From the NCBI GenBank assembly GCA_902388545.1, contig CABMPS010000056.1, positions 1 to 10,138 of the forward strand: a DNA stretch of 10,138 bases, written 5' to 3'. Origin of the DNA: an uncultured Collinsella sp. Lineage in GTDB: Bacteria; Actinomycetota; Coriobacteriia; Coriobacteriales; Coriobacteriaceae. Made by a program: the position numbers and the translations under genes. The notes under the pieces are model-generated. The model saw only the letters and a program-made list of their open reading frames with translations. It ran no database searches and was not told the DNA's origin. Shown piece after piece: positions 9,250 to 10,138 of the stretch; position 1 is the stretch's first letter; every line of letters begins with the position of its first letter.

Positions 9250-9723
9250 GTGAATGTCCCAGCCGTACTCCAAAACATCCGCTCAAAACACCCCGTTGCA
9301 TATGTGGTTCTCTATCTCTTTGTCGTCTGGGTATTACTGGTTATCATCACCCATGCCATAGCTTTTGGAGCAGAACTGCTGATAGCCAGCTCGGACCAGC
9401 CCGTCGTCAAATGGGAGACGACCGATGAATGCACCGACGGAACCCGAACCATTTACTACAACAGCCCGTCCCTCTACCAAGAGTTCAAGGTCAAGATAAA
9501 GGACTCCAAGATTGTCGATGCCGAACTGGGCTCTTTATTTACAATCGGAGCAACCGTCAACGCCGAGCAAGTCGAGTACACGGACAGCCATGCGACGTAT
9601 CGTATCGACCTCAGCATCCTAGGCCGACCGTCACGCGCCTGTCTGCTCGAATGCGATATACGCGGCACCACGTTGCACATGTCCGAAATACAGATGCGCC
9701 CGGGCAAGGGGCTCTCTTCTTGA
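9250..9723 (+). CDS. Small single-pass membrane protein of unknown function
   Basis: I do not recognise a family. The 157 residues have a short basic N-terminus, one strong hydrophobic segment (about 16-42) and a polar C-terminal domain of roughly 110 residues with alternating strand-like stretches and three cysteines (one in DECTDG, two in ACLLEC). The most likely topology is anchored with the C-terminal domain outside the cell. The GTG at 9250 is chosen for the GGAGG at 9238-9242, seven bases away, and because the hydrophobic segment follows directly. It is the only plus-strand gene here and is less GC-rich than its neighbours. It converges with dnaX with 21 bases between stop codons and no obvious terminator. 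Its place inside the dnaX-ybaB interval suggests a later insertion. Confidence 0.75.
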   Translation: MNVPAVLQNIRSKHPVAYVVLYLFVVWVLLVIITHAIAFGAELLIASSDQPVVKWETTDECTDGTRTIYYNSPSLYQEFKVKIKDSKIVDAELGSLFTIGATVNAEQVEYTDSHATYRIDLSILGRPSRACLLECDIRGTTLHMSEIQMRPGKGLSS

Positions 9724-9744
9724 GCAGTATACCCGCCTGCGCAG

Positions 9745-10138
9745 CTACTCCACCGGCTTGAAGATGGTGGACTGGCCGAAGACGCTGCGGATGAGGGCTT
9801 TGGCCTCGTCCTCGGTCTGCGGGATGCTCGGGGCTGCACCCTGATGGCCGAAGGGGCCGCCCGCACCGGAGTTGGACTCCCAGGGAGCTGCAGGAGCGTC
9901 CTCCTCTTTGGGGGCAGTTGCAGCGGACTTGGGCGCGGACGCCGCACCCGTCACGTCGAACGGAGGCAGATCGTCCCCACCAGCATCGGCAACAAAACCG
10001 CCAACCATGGCATCGTCGTAGGGAACCTGCTCGGATTCCCATGGCGCAGACGGCGCGGCGGGCTGAGCCTTGGGAGCGGACGCGCGCTCGGGCGCTCGGG
10101 GCGCGGGCTCGGTCGGGAGCTTGCCCGTGGCAGGAGCG
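9745..10138 (-). CDS. dnaX: DNA polymerase III subunit gamma/tau, C-terminal part (runs off the window)
   Basis: The last 130 codons of a minus-strand gene are visible, open to the window edge with no start codon needed in the window. The segment is a Pro/Ala/Glu-rich, disordered-looking tail that repeats the motif APWES (twice) and ends in a short conserved-looking helix plus VFGQSTIFKPVE. Such a tail is typical of tau-type DnaX, the clamp-loader ATPase of the replicase. The ATPase domain itself would lie beyond the window, so the name rests mainly on position next to ybaB-recR and on tail character. The stop is TAG at 9745-9747. Confidence 0.7.
   Translation of the reverse strand, partial: APATGKLPTEPAPRAPERASAPKAQPAAPSAPWESEQVPYDDAMVGGFVADAGGDDLPPFDVTGAASAPKSAATAPKEEDAPAAPWESNSGAGGPFGHQGAAPSIPQTEDEAKALIRSVFGQSTIFKPVE

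Overview
The window looks like chromosomal DNA from a high-GC, anaerobic actinobacterium. A Collinsella-like member of the Coriobacteriia is my best guess, inferred from the GC-rich codon use, the single-chain pyruvate:ferredoxin oxidoreductase and the dnaX/ybaB/recR neighbourhood. No phylogenetic search was possible. All genes but one lie on the minus strand.

Left part (1-3633): a strong hairpin terminator, then nifJ. This encodes a complete 1179-residue pyruvate:ferredoxin (flavodoxin) oxidoreductase with every thiamine-diphosphate and iron-sulfur ligand visible. About 400 non-coding bases with several small palindromes follow upstream of it (3634-4035).

Middle (4036-7795): a tightly packed three-gene minus-strand operon that I do not recognise as a named system. 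In transcription order it encodes (1) a membrane-anchored or secreted protein with a Gly/Ser linker and a small Cys-containing C-terminal domain, (2) a Hanks-type Ser/Thr kinase with four C-terminal membrane helices, and (3) a cytoplasmic protein with a C-terminal FHA (phosphothreonine-reading) domain. The ATGA overlap and the 3-base gap imply translational coupling. The likely logic is outside sensor or ligand, then membrane kinase, then phospho-reader. An extended -10 promoter lies upstream, and an intrinsic-terminator-like hairpin sits between it and the first gene's ribosome binding site, which suggests attenuation.

Right part (7818-10138): a 152-base spacer with three hairpins, then recR and ybaB (recombination mediator and nucleoid-associated protein) and the C-terminal end of dnaX at the window edge, all on the minus strand. 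The usual dnaX-ybaB-recR cluster is interrupted by a small plus-strand gene for an unknown single-pass membrane protein (9250-9723). Its upstream region carries a TATAAT box and an unusual set of TTATGCAA repeats.
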